Of a stretch of 64,000 nucleotides of DNA, positions 17,848-28,000 are shown in pieces. Origin of the DNA: Rhizobiales bacterium 64-17 (lineage in GTDB: Bacteria > Pseudomonadota > Alphaproteobacteria > Rhizobiales > Xanthobacteraceae); NCBI GenBank assembly GCA_001899285.1, contig MKWA01000022.1, positions 1 to 64,000 of the forward strand, in the 5' to 3' direction. The notes under the pieces were generated by a model that made no database searches, was not told where the DNA came from, and saw nothing but the letters and a program-made list of their open reading frames with translations. Made by a program: the position numbers and the translations under genes. How positions within the stretch are numbered: position 1 is the stretch's first letter; every line of letters begins with the position of its first letter.

Positions 17848-19509
17848 ATGCGCCCGCGCTGCCCAATACGCTTCGCCATCGACACGCGCGGCAGCATCGC
17901 GGTGCTCGCAGCGGTGATGATGGCGGTGGTGATGGCGATTGCCGCGCTCGCCATCGATACGGGCAAGGTGTTCGCCGATCGTCGCCGCGCGCAAGGTGCC
18001 ACCGACCTTGCGGCAATCGCCGCCGTCAGCGATCTCGGCAATGCGGCGCGGGCCGCGACCGCGACCATCGCGCGCAATCAGTTCAGCGGCGTCACGCCGC
18101 GGGTCGAGCTTGGCATTTATCTGGCCGACGCGGCGGTACCGCCGGCGCAGCGGTTCAAGCCGGGTGCCGCCGGGACGGCCAACGCCGCACGCGTGACCCT
18201 GCAAAGCCTGTCGACGCTGGCATTCGGCGCGGCCTTGCTTGGCCGTGATACGGTGGCGATCACCACGCAGGCGGTCGCCGCGCAGTCGGCCTTCGCGACC
18301 TTCGCCATCGGCTCGCGGCTCGTGTCGCTCGACGGCGGCGTGCTCAACGCGCTGCTGAGTTCGCTGCTTGGCACCTCGGTCAGTCTGTCGGTGATGGATT
18401 ATCAGGCCTTGCTCGATACGCGGGTCGATCTGTTCGACACGATGTCGGCGCTGGCGACGCGGCTGAATGTGACGGGTGGCAGCTATACGAGTCTGCTTGC
18501 CACCAGCACGTCGTCGCGCAACGTCATCGCAGCTCTCACCGACGCCGCGCGGCTGATGAATGCGAGCAGCCGTGCCGTCTCGGCCTTGACCGGGATCGGT
18601 CAGGCCCTGCCGACGGATGCCGTGTCGATCGCCGCGCTGATCGATCCCGGTGTCTATGGCACCCTGAAGCCCGGCGAGAAGCCGCGCGTTAGCGCGACGG
18701 CGAGCGCGCTCGATATCCTGACGGCGATGGCGCAGATCGCCTCGGCGCGCCGGCAGGCCGATATCGCGCTCAATCTCGGTATCCCCGGCATTGTTAGCGC
18801 GTCGCTCTCCGTGCTGATCGGCGAGCGGCCGCAGGGGACGAGCTGGATCACGGTCGGCGCGGCGGGCGCGCAGGTCTCGACCGCGCAGGCGCGGGTGCTG
18901 CTCAGGGCGCAGGTGCTCGGTGGCGGGTCGATCGCCAGCGTGACGCTTCCGATCATCATCACGCTGGCGCCGGCAAAAGCCGTGCTCGGCGCGCTGACCT
19001 GCGGTTATCCCGATCGGGCGACATCGACGGCACGGCTCGATGTTACGCCCGGTGTCGTCGATGCCTGGATCGGCACGGTATCAACGGCCTCCTTCGCCGA
19101 TTTCACCAATCCGGTAACGGCGGCGCCGGCGACCCTCCTCGATGTGCTGGGTCTGGTAAAGGCGACCGCCAGGGCACATGCCGCCGTGACCAACATGACG
19201 GCGACACCGGTGTCCTTCAGCATGGGCGAGATCGCGGCGCAGACCCGCAAGACGGTCGGCACCACCGACTTCACCCGTTCGCTATTGTCGTCGCTGCTTG
19301 CTAATACGCAACTCAGCGTCAGTCTGCTGGGCATCAATGCGCTGCTGCCGGATACGACGACGCCGCTCCTGCGCACGATTCTTGCCAATGCCGCGGCGCC
19401 GCTCGACCAATTACTCGTGCGCGTGCTCGGCACGCTCGGCATCAGTCTCGGTCAGGCGGATGTGTGGATCACCGGCCTGCGCTGCGATGGAGCGGTGCTG
19501 GTGAATTAG
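17848..19509 (+). CDS. TadG-like pilus assembly protein
   Basis: Protein of 553 residues from the ATG at 17848 (GGGTGGG upstream; a GTG five codons earlier is possible). The N-terminus has the TadG-type segment DTRGSIAVLAAVMMAVVM, then AALAIDTGKVFADRRRAQGATDLAAIAA, a Flp/TadG membrane anchor with the conserved D-x-G. The long remainder is Ala/Ser/Thr/Leu-rich and extracytoplasmic, with few charged residues. I see no von Willebrand MIDAS motif, unlike classical TadG. A terminator follows. Function beyond Tad-type secretion/adhesion is inferred. Confidence 0.82.
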   Translation: MRPRCPIRFAIDTRGSIAVLAAVMMAVVMAIAALAIDTGKVFADRRRAQGATDLAAIAAVSDLGNAARAATATIARNQFSGVTPRVELGIYLADAAVPPAQRFKPGAAGTANAARVTLQSLSTLAFGAALLGRDTVAITTQAVAAQSAFATFAIGSRLVSLDGGVLNALLSSLLGTSVSLSVMDYQALLDTRVDLFDTMSALATRLNVTGGSYTSLLATSTSSRNVIAALTDAARLMNASSRAVSALTGIGQALPTDAVSIAALIDPGVYGTLKPGEKPRVSATASALDILTAMAQIASARRQADIALNLGIPGIVSASLSVLIGERPQGTSWITVGAAGAQVSTAQARVLLRAQVLGGGSIASVTLPIIITLAPAKAVLGALTCGYPDRATSTARLDVTPGVVDAWIGTVSTASFADFTNPVTAAPATLLDVLGLVKATARAHAAVTNMTATPVSFSMGEIAAQTRKTVGTTDFTRSLLSSLLANTQLSVSLLGINALLPDTTTPLLRTILANAAAPLDQLLVRVLGTLGISLGQADVWITGLRCDGAVLVN

Positions 19510-19636
19510 AGCGTGATCCTGGAGAGCATGAAGCGGTTTTCAGAAACGATCATACTCACGCAAATATTCCGTTCCCGGCGTGGCTCTGTCTGACCACGAC
19601 CGGAAGGCAAGGCCGGAACCGCGCCCGGCTTTGTAG

Positions 19637-19677
19637 GAGAGGCGCCTGTTGCCCGCAGGCGCCTCTCATTTTTTTTT
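19637..19677 (+). terminator. Rho-independent terminator of tadE-tadG
   Basis: A 12-bp arm beginning GAGAGGCGCCTG pairs with CAGGCGCCTCTC across a short loop, followed by about nine T. It is the strongest terminator in the window. Confidence 0.92.
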
Positions 19678-19691
19678 GAGCGGGTTTGCCG

Positions 19692-19982
19692 CTACCGGCT
19701 TTTGGGAGCCGCATGCGGCTCGCCGGGCGCGGCGGCATGGATCGCCAGCGCATGGACCCCGCCGGCGAGTTCGGCGGCGAGCGCCGCATTGATCAGGCGA
19801 TGGCGCTCCAGCCGGCTCTTTCCGGCGAACGCCTCGGACACAATATAGACGCGGTAATGGGTTTGACCTTCGGGCCGGTGTCCGGCATGACCTGCGTGCA
19901 GGTGGGACTCGTCCTCGACGGCGAGGCTTTGCGGGGCGAAAGCCTGGGTCAGCTTGTCGGTGATGATGTCGGCGGTGCGCAT
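19692..19982 (-). CDS. bolA: BolA-family protein
   Basis: Small cytoplasmic protein of 96 residues from the ATG at 19982 (an upstream in-frame ATG would add 21 residues). The class II KH-like BolA fold is recognised by DESHLHAGHAG, THYRVYIVSEAFAGKSRLERHRLINAAL and HALAIHAAAP. BolA proteins bind [2Fe-2S] clusters with monothiol glutaredoxins and influence stress and envelope genes. It is divergent from the J-domain gene and close to cobST, an arrangement I associate with this order. Confidence 0.9.
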   Translation of the reverse strand: MRTADIITDKLTQAFAPQSLAVEDESHLHAGHAGHRPEGQTHYRVYIVSEAFAGKSRLERHRLINAALAAELAGGVHALAIHAAAPGEPHAAPKSR

Positions 19983-20116
19983 GCTGTCGCTTAACGGACG
20001 GTGGCCCTCAGCGTCAATGGCGGCAAAAACGCCGGGGCGATCCATCGTTGCGTAAGATTTTTTGAGTAAACCGCGTTTATGCGAGCCACCTGTCGCGTCA
20101 GGCAGGAGTCAAGACC

Positions 20117-20146
20117 TTGCGTCGCGGTCGCCTGTTTTTGCATAAT
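20117..20146 (+). promoter_or_regulatory. Possible promoter of the J-domain gene
   Basis: TTGCGT (20117-20122) and CATAAT (20141-20146), spaced 18 bases. The predicted transcript would start only about two bases before the ATG at 20155, and no Shine-Dalgarno sequence is seen. Confidence 0.35.
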
Positions 20147-20154
20147 GAACGGTC

Positions 20155-20757
20155 ATGAAATTCGACTCTCCGATCTTCGATAAAATCCGTGTCAAACCCT
20201 CGCAGGATCGGCGCCCCAAAGCGCCGGGTCCGACATGCGAATGGGCGGGCTGCAAGGAACAGGGGACGCACAAGGCGCCCAAGGGCCGTGGCCGTGAGAA
20301 CGAGTATTGGCGCTACTGCATGAAGCATGTGCGCGAATACAACCAGAACTACAATTTCTTCCAGGGCATGAAGGATGACGCGGTGCTGTCCTATCAGAAG
20401 GACGCGCTCACCGGTCATCGCCCGACCTGGAAGATGGGGACCGGCAAGCGCGGCAAGCGCAGTGCCGCCGAGGAATTGCGCGCGGCGGCCGATCCGTTCG
20501 GCGTGTTCCACGAGCAGAAGGCGCAGACCCGCGCTGAGCCGAAGGTGGAGCGGCGCACGATCCGCAATGCCGAGCGCAAGGCATTCGACACCCTGGGTCT
20601 GGAAATCGAAGCGTCGGCGGTGCAGGTGAAGGCACGGTTCAAGGAACTGGTGAAGCGCCATCATCCGGACGTCAACGGCGGCGACCGCTCGACCGAGGAT
20701 CGTCTGGTCGAGATCATCCAGGCGTATAATTATTTGAAGTCTGTCGGGATGGGTTGA
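20155..20757 (+). CDS. J-domain (DnaJ-like) protein
   Basis: Protein of 200 residues with a C-terminal J domain (about 140-198) containing the diagnostic HPD in KRHHPDVNGGD, which stimulates DnaK ATPase. The N-terminal part has a conserved region with WAGCKEQGTHKAPKGRG and YWRYCMKHVREYNQNYN, where Cys and His residues could bind metal. This arrangement, J domain at the end rather than the start, is the alphaproteobacterial type often found beside bolA and cobS. The client is unknown. Confidence 0.92.
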   Translation: MKFDSPIFDKIRVKPSQDRRPKAPGPTCEWAGCKEQGTHKAPKGRGRENEYWRYCMKHVREYNQNYNFFQGMKDDAVLSYQKDALTGHRPTWKMGTGKRGKRSAAEELRAAADPFGVFHEQKAQTRAEPKVERRTIRNAERKAFDTLGLEIEASAVQVKARFKELVKRHHPDVNGGDRSTEDRLVEIIQAYNYLKSVGMG

Positions 20758-20775
20758 GGCCCGATTGGGTGTTCG

Positions 20776-20860
20776 TCATGCCCGCACTTGGTGCGGGCAT
20801 CCTCGTCTTGATTTATGCCTCGTAAGGAAGTAGTGGATGCGCGGGTCAAGCCCGCGCATG
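20776..20860. repeat. Pair of REP-like palindromes
   Basis: ATGCCCGCAC-TTG-GTGCGGGCAT (20778-20800) and ATGCGCGGG-TCAAG-CCCGCGCAT (20837-20859) are two perfect hairpins between convergent genes. They have the look of the dispersed extragenic palindromes frequent in Bradyrhizobium-type genomes. They may also help terminate transcription from both sides. Confidence 0.7.
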
Positions 20861-20890
20861 ACGTGGCGAGAGGACACCCTCAGCAAATCA

Positions 20891-21937
20891 CTACGGCTCG
20901 ACCAGCTTGAACTGTAGCAGCAGGTTGCGCTGGATCACGTTGAAATTGTCGTCGGAGATCAGTGTCAGCACGGTCTCGCCCGCCGCGTTGCGATGCACGG
21001 CGAGCCCTTCCATGTTGTCGATCTGGTAGCCCATGTCGGCCTCCATCAGCACCGGACCGTCGACCACCGCGCCGGGGCGGATCTCGTCCGGGTTCAGACG
21101 ACGGATGCGCATGGCGATACCGCGCGTCGGCGCGAAGAAGCGTTCGAGGATCAGCACATGGCCGCTCGGCAGAACGGCGGCGTCGGTGACGTCGTAGTCG
21201 TTGCTGCGCTTGATGGTGAACTGGCCGGGATGCGTGCCGCCGATCAGGAACGCGAGAATATTGCCGTTGCTGTCGAGGCCGCGCTCGGAGATCGCGATCA
21301 AGGTGCCGCCGAGCGGCTTGTGCTGGCGCGGCATGAACACCAGCGTTTCCAGGCCGCGGTTGAACGGCAGGGTCTTCACGGCGGGTGGCACCGCGATCGG
21401 CTCACCGCGCGCCTCCAGGCCGTCGCGGCCATAGTTGAAGCGGACGATCTGGTTCACCCGCTCGATGCCGACATAGAGCGTGCCTTCGCCGTCATCGGCG
21501 AGCGATTCCGTATCGAACCAGCCGTGATCGGCGAGCGATGCGCCATCGGGGCCGAGGATCGGCGCGGTCTGTGCATCGGTGATGCCGACCGGCTTGCCGT
21601 CACGATAGGCGATGCGGCCGCGAAACCAGCGGCCCTTGTCGTTGAGCGACAGGAACTGCGTGCCGTCGGCGTTCAGGCGCAACGACGACAGTTCGCCGAA
21701 ATCCTTGTCCGGTGATGTGAGTTCGATGCCGCCGATATAGTCAAGCTGGCCGAAGCGGCGGCGCGCCGCATCGCGCACGTCGAACGACTCGATCGGCCGG
21801 GCCGTGATCTCGAGTGCGTGCGGTGCTGCTGCCATGCGCGGCTGATCGGCAGCCGCCGGCAAGACCGCGATCAGCATGAGCGCGGCGCATAGTTTCAACC
21901 AGCGTCGTTGGTCCGCACGCCCCCCGGCGGATGTCAC
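20891..21937 (-). CDS. Phytase-like esterase domain protein, secreted
   Basis: Exported protein of 348 residues. After a Sec signal peptide ([18 protein letters not shown]) it has the beta-propeller pattern of the 'esterase-like activity of phytase' family: [54 protein letters not shown] and [27 protein letters not shown]. Its four-base ATGA overlap with cobT makes it the third gene of the cobS-cobT unit, a layout I recall from other Rhizobiales. The true substrate is not known; the phosphatase name is by family only. Confidence 0.85.
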   Translation of the reverse strand: MTSAGGRADQRRWLKLCAALMLIAVLPAAADQPRMAAAPHALEITARPIESFDVRDAARRRFGQLDYIGGIELTSPDKDFGELSSLRLNADGTQFLSLNDKGRWFRGRIAYRDGKPVGITDAQTAPILGPDGASLADHGWFDTESLADDGEGTLYVGIERVNQIVRFNYGRDGLEARGEPIAVPPAVKTLPFNRGLETLVFMPRQHKPLGGTLIAISERGLDSNGNILAFLIGGTHPGQFTIKRSNDYDVTDAAVLPSGHVLILERFFAPTRGIAMRIRRLNPDEIRPGAVVDGPVLMEADMGYQIDNMEGLAVHRNAAGETVLTLISDDNFNVIQRNLLLQFKLVEP

Positions 21938-23841
21938 GCAACGCGTCTCCGTGGTCCGCGCCGCCGCGGCGCGGCCGCCTGCTGCGCATGATCGTCGAAC
22001 AGTTCGGCCAGCTTCTCGGTCATCGCGCCGCCAAGCTCTTCGGCATCGACGATGGTCACCGCGCGGCGGTAATAGCGCGTCACGTCATGGCCGATGCCGA
22101 TGGCGATCAGCTCGACCGGCGAGCGGGTCTCGATCTCCTCGATGATCCAGCGCAGGTGCCGTTCGAGATAGTTGCCGGGATTGACCGACAGCGTGGAATC
22201 GTCGACCGGCGCGCCGTCGGAGATCATCATCAGGATCTTGCGCTGTTCGGGACGCGCCAGCAGCCGCTTGTGCGCCCAGTCCAGCGCCTCGCCGTCGATG
22301 TTTTCCTTCAGCAGGCCCTCGCGCATCATCAGGCCAAGATTCTTGCGCGCGCGCCGCCACGGTGCGTCGGCCGCCTTGTAGATGATGTGGCGCAGATCGT
22401 TGAGACGGCCGGGATTGGCGGGCTTGCCGGAGGCGAGCCACGCTTCACGCGATTGCCCGCCCTTCCACGCGCGGGTGGTGAAGCCGAGAATCTCGACCTT
22501 GACGCCGCAACGTTCCAGCGTGCGCGCGAGGATGTCGGCGCAGGTCGCGGCGACCGTGATCGGACGGCCGCGCATCGAGCCTGAATTGTCGAGCAGCAGC
22601 GTCACCACGGTGTCGCGGAAGGTGGTGTCCTTCTCCTGCTTGAACGACAGCGCGTGCATCGGATCGATGATGATGCGCGGCAGACGCACCGGATCGAGCT
22701 GGCCTTCTTCCAGGTCGAAATCCCACGAGCGATTCTGCTGCGCCATCAGCCGGCGTTGCAGGCGGTTGGCGAGCCGCGCCACCACGCCTTGCAAATGCGA
22801 GAGCTGCTTGTCGAGATAGCCGCGCAGCCGGTCGAGTTCTTCCGGCTCGCACAGATCCTCGGCGGCGATGATCTCGTCGAATTTGCCGACGAACGGGTGA
22901 TATTCCGGCCCGCGCGGTTCGTTGCGGCCCTGCTCACCGGGACGCCACGGCTCGCCGGGCGTTTCGGTGTCGCCCATCTCGCCGTCTTCGCCCATTTCCG
23001 AGGTCGGCGATTCCGACGCCTCGGTGTCGCTGTCGGGCATGTCCTCGGTGGACTGCTCGGTGTCCTCGATCTGCGACTGCTGTTGCTCGTCGGCGTTCGG
23101 CGCCTCGCCGTCCTCGCCGGAATCCTGGCGGCGTTCTTCGTCTTCGCCGTCTTCGGTCTCGTCGTCCTCGGAATCGCTGGTACGGTCGTCGCCCATGTCG
23201 AGCTGATCGAGCAGGTCATGCACGACGTCGGAAAATTGCCGCTGGTCCTCGACCCATTCCTCGAGCCGGTCGAGGCTCGCACCGGCGCGCTCCTCGATCA
23301 CCGGCCGCCACAGATCGACCAGCTTGCGCGCGGCCGGCGGCGGTGCGAGGCCGGTCAGCCGCTCGCGCACCATCATGGCGATGGCGTCTTCGATCGGCGC
23401 GTCGGCGCGGTCGGTGACATTGTCGAATTTGCCGCGATGGAATTTGTCGTCGAGCATCGCCGTCAGGTTCTTGGCGACGCCCTCCATCCGCCTCGCGCCG
23501 ATCGCCTCGACGCGGGCCTGCTCGACCGCATCGAACACCGCGCGCGCCTGCTGTCCGGTCGGCACCTGGCGGCGATGGATCGCCGGGTCGTGGCAGGCGA
23601 GCCGCAACGCAATCGAGTCCGAATGGCCGCGCACGATCGTCGCCTCGCGCCGCGACAGCTTGCGCGGCGGCTCCGGCAGCCGCGCCTTGCCGCCGACAAG
23701 GCCCGGACGCTCGGCGGCGAACGCCACTTCCAGTTCCGGGTTGCGGGCGATGGCGCGCAGACAGCCGGTCACGGCGCGCTTGAACGGCTCGTTCGGCGCT
23801 TCCTTGGCGGGGGCCTTGGTCTTGATCGTGTTCGGGGGCAT
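21934..23841 (-). CDS. cobT: Cobaltochelatase subunit CobT
   Basis: Subunit of the ATP-dependent CobNST chelatase that inserts cobalt into hydrogenobyrinic acid a,c-diamide in the aerobic cobalamin pathway. The 635 residues divide into an N-terminal helical region (1-215), a strongly acidic Glu/Asp-rich linker (about 217-300) and a C-terminal von Willebrand A domain with the MIDAS motif D418-x-S-x-S in [11 protein letters not shown]. Length and linker are family-typical. It follows cobS by about 60 bases and overlaps the phytase-like gene. CobN is not in the window. Confidence 0.96.
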   Translation of the reverse strand: MPPNTIKTKAPAKEAPNEPFKRAVTGCLRAIARNPELEVAFAAERPGLVGGKARLPEPPRKLSRREATIVRGHSDSIALRLACHDPAIHRRQVPTGQQARAVFDAVEQARVEAIGARRMEGVAKNLTAMLDDKFHRGKFDNVTDRADAPIEDAIAMMVRERLTGLAPPPAARKLVDLWRPVIEERAGASLDRLEEWVEDQRQFSDVVHDLLDQLDMGDDRTSDSEDDETEDGEDEERRQDSGEDGEAPNADEQQQSQIEDTEQSTEDMPDSDTEASESPTSEMGEDGEMGDTETPGEPWRPGEQGRNEPRGPEYHPFVGKFDEIIAAEDLCEPEELDRLRGYLDKQLSHLQGVVARLANRLQRRLMAQQNRSWDFDLEEGQLDPVRLPRIIIDPMHALSFKQEKDTTFRDTVVTLLLDNSGSMRGRPITVAATCADILARTLERCGVKVEILGFTTRAWKGGQSREAWLASGKPANPGRLNDLRHIIYKAADAPWRRARKNLGLMMREGLLKENIDGEALDWAHKRLLARPEQRKILMMISDGAPVDDSTLSVNPGNYLERHLRWIIEEIETRSPVELIAIGIGHDVTRYYRRAVTIVDAEELGGAMTEKLAELFDDHAQQAAAPRRRGPRRRVA

Positions 23842-23903
23842 CGGGTCGTCAAACCTGATCTGTCATTCCAGGTGCGCGGCGGTACCGCGCACCGGAACGG
23901 TCG

Positions 23904-24890
23904 TCAGCTCAATGCGACGTTCACCGCGCTTTCCGGCAGATCCTGGCCGAAGCAGCGCTGATAGAACTCGGCAACGATCGGCCGCTCAAGCTCATCGCAC
24001 TTGTTGAGGAAGGTGAGCCGGAACGCGAAGCCGACATCCTGGAAAATGTCGGCGTTCTCCGCCCAGGTGATCACCGTGCGCGGACTCATCACCGTCGAGA
24101 TGTCGCCGTTGATGAAGGCGTTGCGGGTGAGGTCGGCGACGCGAACCATCTTGTTGACGATGTCGCGGCCCTGCTCGTTGCGATAGTGCTTCGCCTTGGC
24201 GAGGATGATCTCGACTTCGTTATCGTGCGGCAGATAATTCAGCGTGGTGACGATCGACCAGCGGTCCATCTGCGCCTGGTTGATCTGCTGCGTGCCGTGA
24301 TAGAGGCCCGACGTGTCGCCGAGGCCGACGGTATTCGCAGTCGCAAAGAGTCGGAACGCCGGATGCGGTTTGATCACGCGGCTCTGGTCGAGCAGCGTCA
24401 ACCGGCCGGAGGACTCCAGCACGCGCTGGATCACGAACATCACGTCCGGGCGGCCGGCGTCGTATTCGTCGAAGCAGAGCGCGACATTGTTCTGATAGGC
24501 CCAGGGCAGGATGCCGTCGCGGAATTCCGTGACCTGCTTGCCGTCCTTGATGACGATCGCATCCTTGCCGATCAGATCGATCCGGCTGATGTGGCTGTCG
24601 AGGTTGACGCGCACCATCGGCCAGTTGAGCCGCGCCGCCACCTGCTCGATATGCGTCGACTTGCCGGTGCCGTGATAGCCGGTGATCATCACGCGGCGGT
24701 TACGGGCGAAACCGGCCAGCACGGCGAGCGTCGTCGGCTTGTCGAACCGGTAGTCCGGATCGGTATCCGGGACGTGTTCGGAGGCCGAGGAGTAAGCGGG
24801 GACTTCGAGATCGCTGTCGATGCCGAAAACCTGCCGGACCGACACTTTCATGTCCGGCATCTGGGCGGCGGTTGCTTCCTGGGTAGCCAT
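23904..24890 (-). CDS. cobS: Cobaltochelatase subunit CobS (AAA+ ATPase)
   Basis: AAA+ motor of the CobST ring that powers cobalt insertion by CobN. The ATG at 24890 has a GGAG site and gives 328 residues. Walker A is GYHGTGKST (71-79), Walker B is [10 protein letters not shown] with D141/E142, followed by a sensor region [19 protein letters not shown]. The N-terminal [21 protein letters not shown] is typical of CobS. It is the first gene of the minus-strand cobS-cobT run. Confidence 0.96.
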   Translation of the reverse strand: MATQEATAAQMPDMKVSVRQVFGIDSDLEVPAYSSASEHVPDTDPDYRFDKPTTLAVLAGFARNRRVMITGYHGTGKSTHIEQVAARLNWPMVRVNLDSHISRIDLIGKDAIVIKDGKQVTEFRDGILPWAYQNNVALCFDEYDAGRPDVMFVIQRVLESSGRLTLLDQSRVIKPHPAFRLFATANTVGLGDTSGLYHGTQQINQAQMDRWSIVTTLNYLPHDNEVEIILAKAKHYRNEQGRDIVNKMVRVADLTRNAFINGDISTVMSPRTVITWAENADIFQDVGFAFRLTFLNKCDELERPIVAEFYQRCFGQDLPESAVNVALS

Positions 24891-25073
24891 TGGAACTCCG
24901 TGGACCCGCGCGGGGTACACTTTTCGGGAATAAGGTCGGGTTGCGAACGCGCGGCAACCTAGCAGAAAGCGGCGGCGCGGCGAAATCGACGTTTATGCGA
25001 ATGACCCATGCAAAATGCGGTCATTTTCAGCATTTTTCAGGGAAAATCCGGCCGTCGGTACCGGGCTCAGGGA

Positions 25074-28000
25074 CTACCAGGCGTAGCGGACGCTGCCCAG
25101 TCCGCCATAGGTCTGACCCTTGCCGGACAGTTCGCTGTCGAACTTGGCCGCGAACGACAGGCCGCTCGCCATCCGGTATTCCGCGCCGAGCGTCAGCAGT
25201 GCGGAATCCGCCGGTATGGCGGTGCCGCTGACGGTGAAGCTCGATCCCGGCAGGGTCTGGAACGCGGCGCCGATGCCAGTGTCGGCGTGGTCGTGCGCCC
25301 AGGCGGCGCGGGCGCGCAGCGACAGCGCGTCGCCATGCGCCAGGATGAAGGTCCGGTCGAACCAGGTGCCAAGCTCGATCCGCGTCGCGGTGGTGGAGCG
25401 GGCGGCATAGTCGAGCGCGAAGGTGCCGAGTCCCGAGGTTGCTGCTTCGCCATAGGCGGGGGTGCGGAAATTCTGCGCCTGGAACGCGGCGTAGGGTGTC
25501 ACCGCCACGACCGGCATGGCGAAGCGGTAACCGGTTTCGATCCGGCCACCGAAGCTGTGGGCGTTGAAGCTTGCGCCGAGGCGATCGGTGCCAGCGACGG
25601 TGACGGTCCGGTCGGTGCGGACCGAGTGCCAGCCATAGGTCAGTGCTCCGGAGATATAGGCCGCGCCGAACTGCTGCGAGCCGTAAGCGCCGATCTGGAA
25701 CACGTCGCTGCGGCCGCCGCCGGTCACCTGCGCGACGCTCCAGTTGGTGCCGCCGCCGGCCAGCGCGAAGCCGAGCAGCGTGGTCGGCGTCGCGCGGTAG
25801 TCGGCGCCGGCGGCGAACCCGTAGGCGCGTGCCGTCAGATCGCTGGTGCCCGCGGTCGCGTCGCCATTGGTTTTGTTCTGGCCGCCGAATCCGCCGCCCC
25901 ATACGCTCCAGCGCGCCGCGAAGCTGTCGACACGCTCGCGCTTGTCGCGCGGCGTCACTGCCGCATAAGCGGCAGCGGCCTCCGGCGAAACATTCACGCT
26001 CCCATTTGCTCCCATGGCCCGCGCATAGCCGAGCGCGCCCACATTGCCGCTAGGCGCGCCGCCGAAAGGATTCAGCATCATGTTCAGGAACGCGGTGGTG
26101 AACTGGACGCCGGCCTGCATGATGCCGCCGGAGCTTTCGCCGGAAATCTGCGCGAGGCCGTTGTTCAGCGCGTTGCCCTGCAGGTTGAACAGGTTCTGGA
26201 ACGCGGTGCTCGGATTGCTGCCGCCGATCAGTGCGTTGTCGATGCCGGCGGCGACGTTGCGCTGGTTCTGGCCGGCCGAGCCGTTCAGCAGCGGCGTGAT
26301 GGTGCCGATATCGAGCAGCAGATAGACATGGGTGGCGTCATAGGACAGCCGCGGATTGCGCACGCTGTAGCCGAAGCCGAGCGTGTTCAGCGCGGAGAAC
26401 GTCGTGCCGCCGGTGATGCCGCCCTGCACCGTCATCAGCGTGTACTGGCCCGCCTGATAACGCTGCCCGGTCTGCGCGTTGACGAACACGGTGCCGTTGA
26501 GACTGGCGGTTCCCGTGACGAGCGTATTGCCGATCAGTGTTGGATTGGCGAACACCACATAGGCCGAGCCGGCATTCATGGTGAGATTGCCGTTGACCGT
26601 CAGCATGCCGGGCGTGCCGATGGTGCCCCCGACCAGAGCGCCACCGCTGTTGACCGTCACCGCGCCGACCTGGCCCGTGCCGCTCAGAATGCCACCGCTC
26701 ACGGTGGAGGCACTGGTGATCGAGCCATCCACCTGCAGCGTGCCGGATGTCACGGTGGTGGCGCCGCTATAGGTGTTGGTGCCGGTCAGCACGTAAGTGC
26801 TGTCGGATGCGCCATTGAGCGTCAGACCGAGTGCTTTCGAGCCATCGGTCAGCGTCCCGTCGAACGCCAGCGTGCCTGATGGTGGCGCGAGGGTAAGCGT
26901 TGCCGCGGATGCGCCGTTGTTGGTGACGATGCCGCTGGTGGTGCCCACGATACCGGCCAGCGACTGGTTGAAGCCGCCGAGATCGAAAGTGCCGCCGACG
27001 AAAATATTGGTGCCGCTGCCGAACGCATTGGCCGCGCCGCCTTGCAGTGTGCCGGCGGAGATATAGGCCAACCCGGCAGTCAGATTGTTGACGATCAGCG
27101 TGCCGGCGCCGGTCTTGGCAATCCCCAGCCCGGTCGCGGTCACCGCGCCGGTCTGTTGCGCGGTGACGCCGGTGTCGGTGTTCAGCGACGTGGCGCCTCC
27201 GGTGGTGGTGATGGCATTGCCGATGGTGACGCCGTTGGCGTAGTCGACCGTGACCGCGCCCGATGTGGCGAGGCCGCCGCTACCGAGCGCGTTGTTGCTG
27301 CCGAGGCGAAGCGTGCCGCCCTGCAAGGATGTGCCGCCGCTAAACGTGCTGTTGCCCGCCAGAACGAGGGTGCCGTCGCCGGTCTTCGTCAGCGCCCCCG
27401 CGCCGACGCCATTCGTGATCGTGCCGCCGAGCGTGAACGTCATCGCGGAGTCGACATTCACCGTGCCGCCGGCGGTGTTCATCGCGACAGCGTTGGTCAG
27501 CGTGAGATTGTTCGCGGTCGGGTCCGGTTGCAGCGTGCCGCCGTTGAAGGTGAGCGTGCCATCACCGAGCGAACTGGCATTGGTGACCTGAACCGTGCCT
27601 TGCGTCAGCACGGTGCCGCCGTGATAGGTGTTGCTCCCCATCAGCACCAGCGTGCTGTCGCCGGTTTTGATCAGCCCGCCGTTGCCGGAGATCGTGCCGC
27701 TGGACTCCATCGTGATCGGAATGCCGGCGAATGGGCCGGATGCGGCGGAATTGATCTTGAACGTGGCGAGGCCATTGAGCGTGACGTCGTTGCTGAAGCT
27801 GCCGAAGCTGCTCTGGATCAACAGCGTCGTACCGGCCTCCATCGTGAGCGCGCCGGCGCCGAGCGAACTGGTGTTGGTCAGCTCCAGTGTCCCGCCCTGA
27901 ACGAACGTGCCGCCGGAATAGGAGTTGCTCGCGCCCGACAGGGTCAGCGTGCCGCTGCCCTGTTTGGTGATGCTGCCGTTTCCGCTGACGGTGGCGGTGA

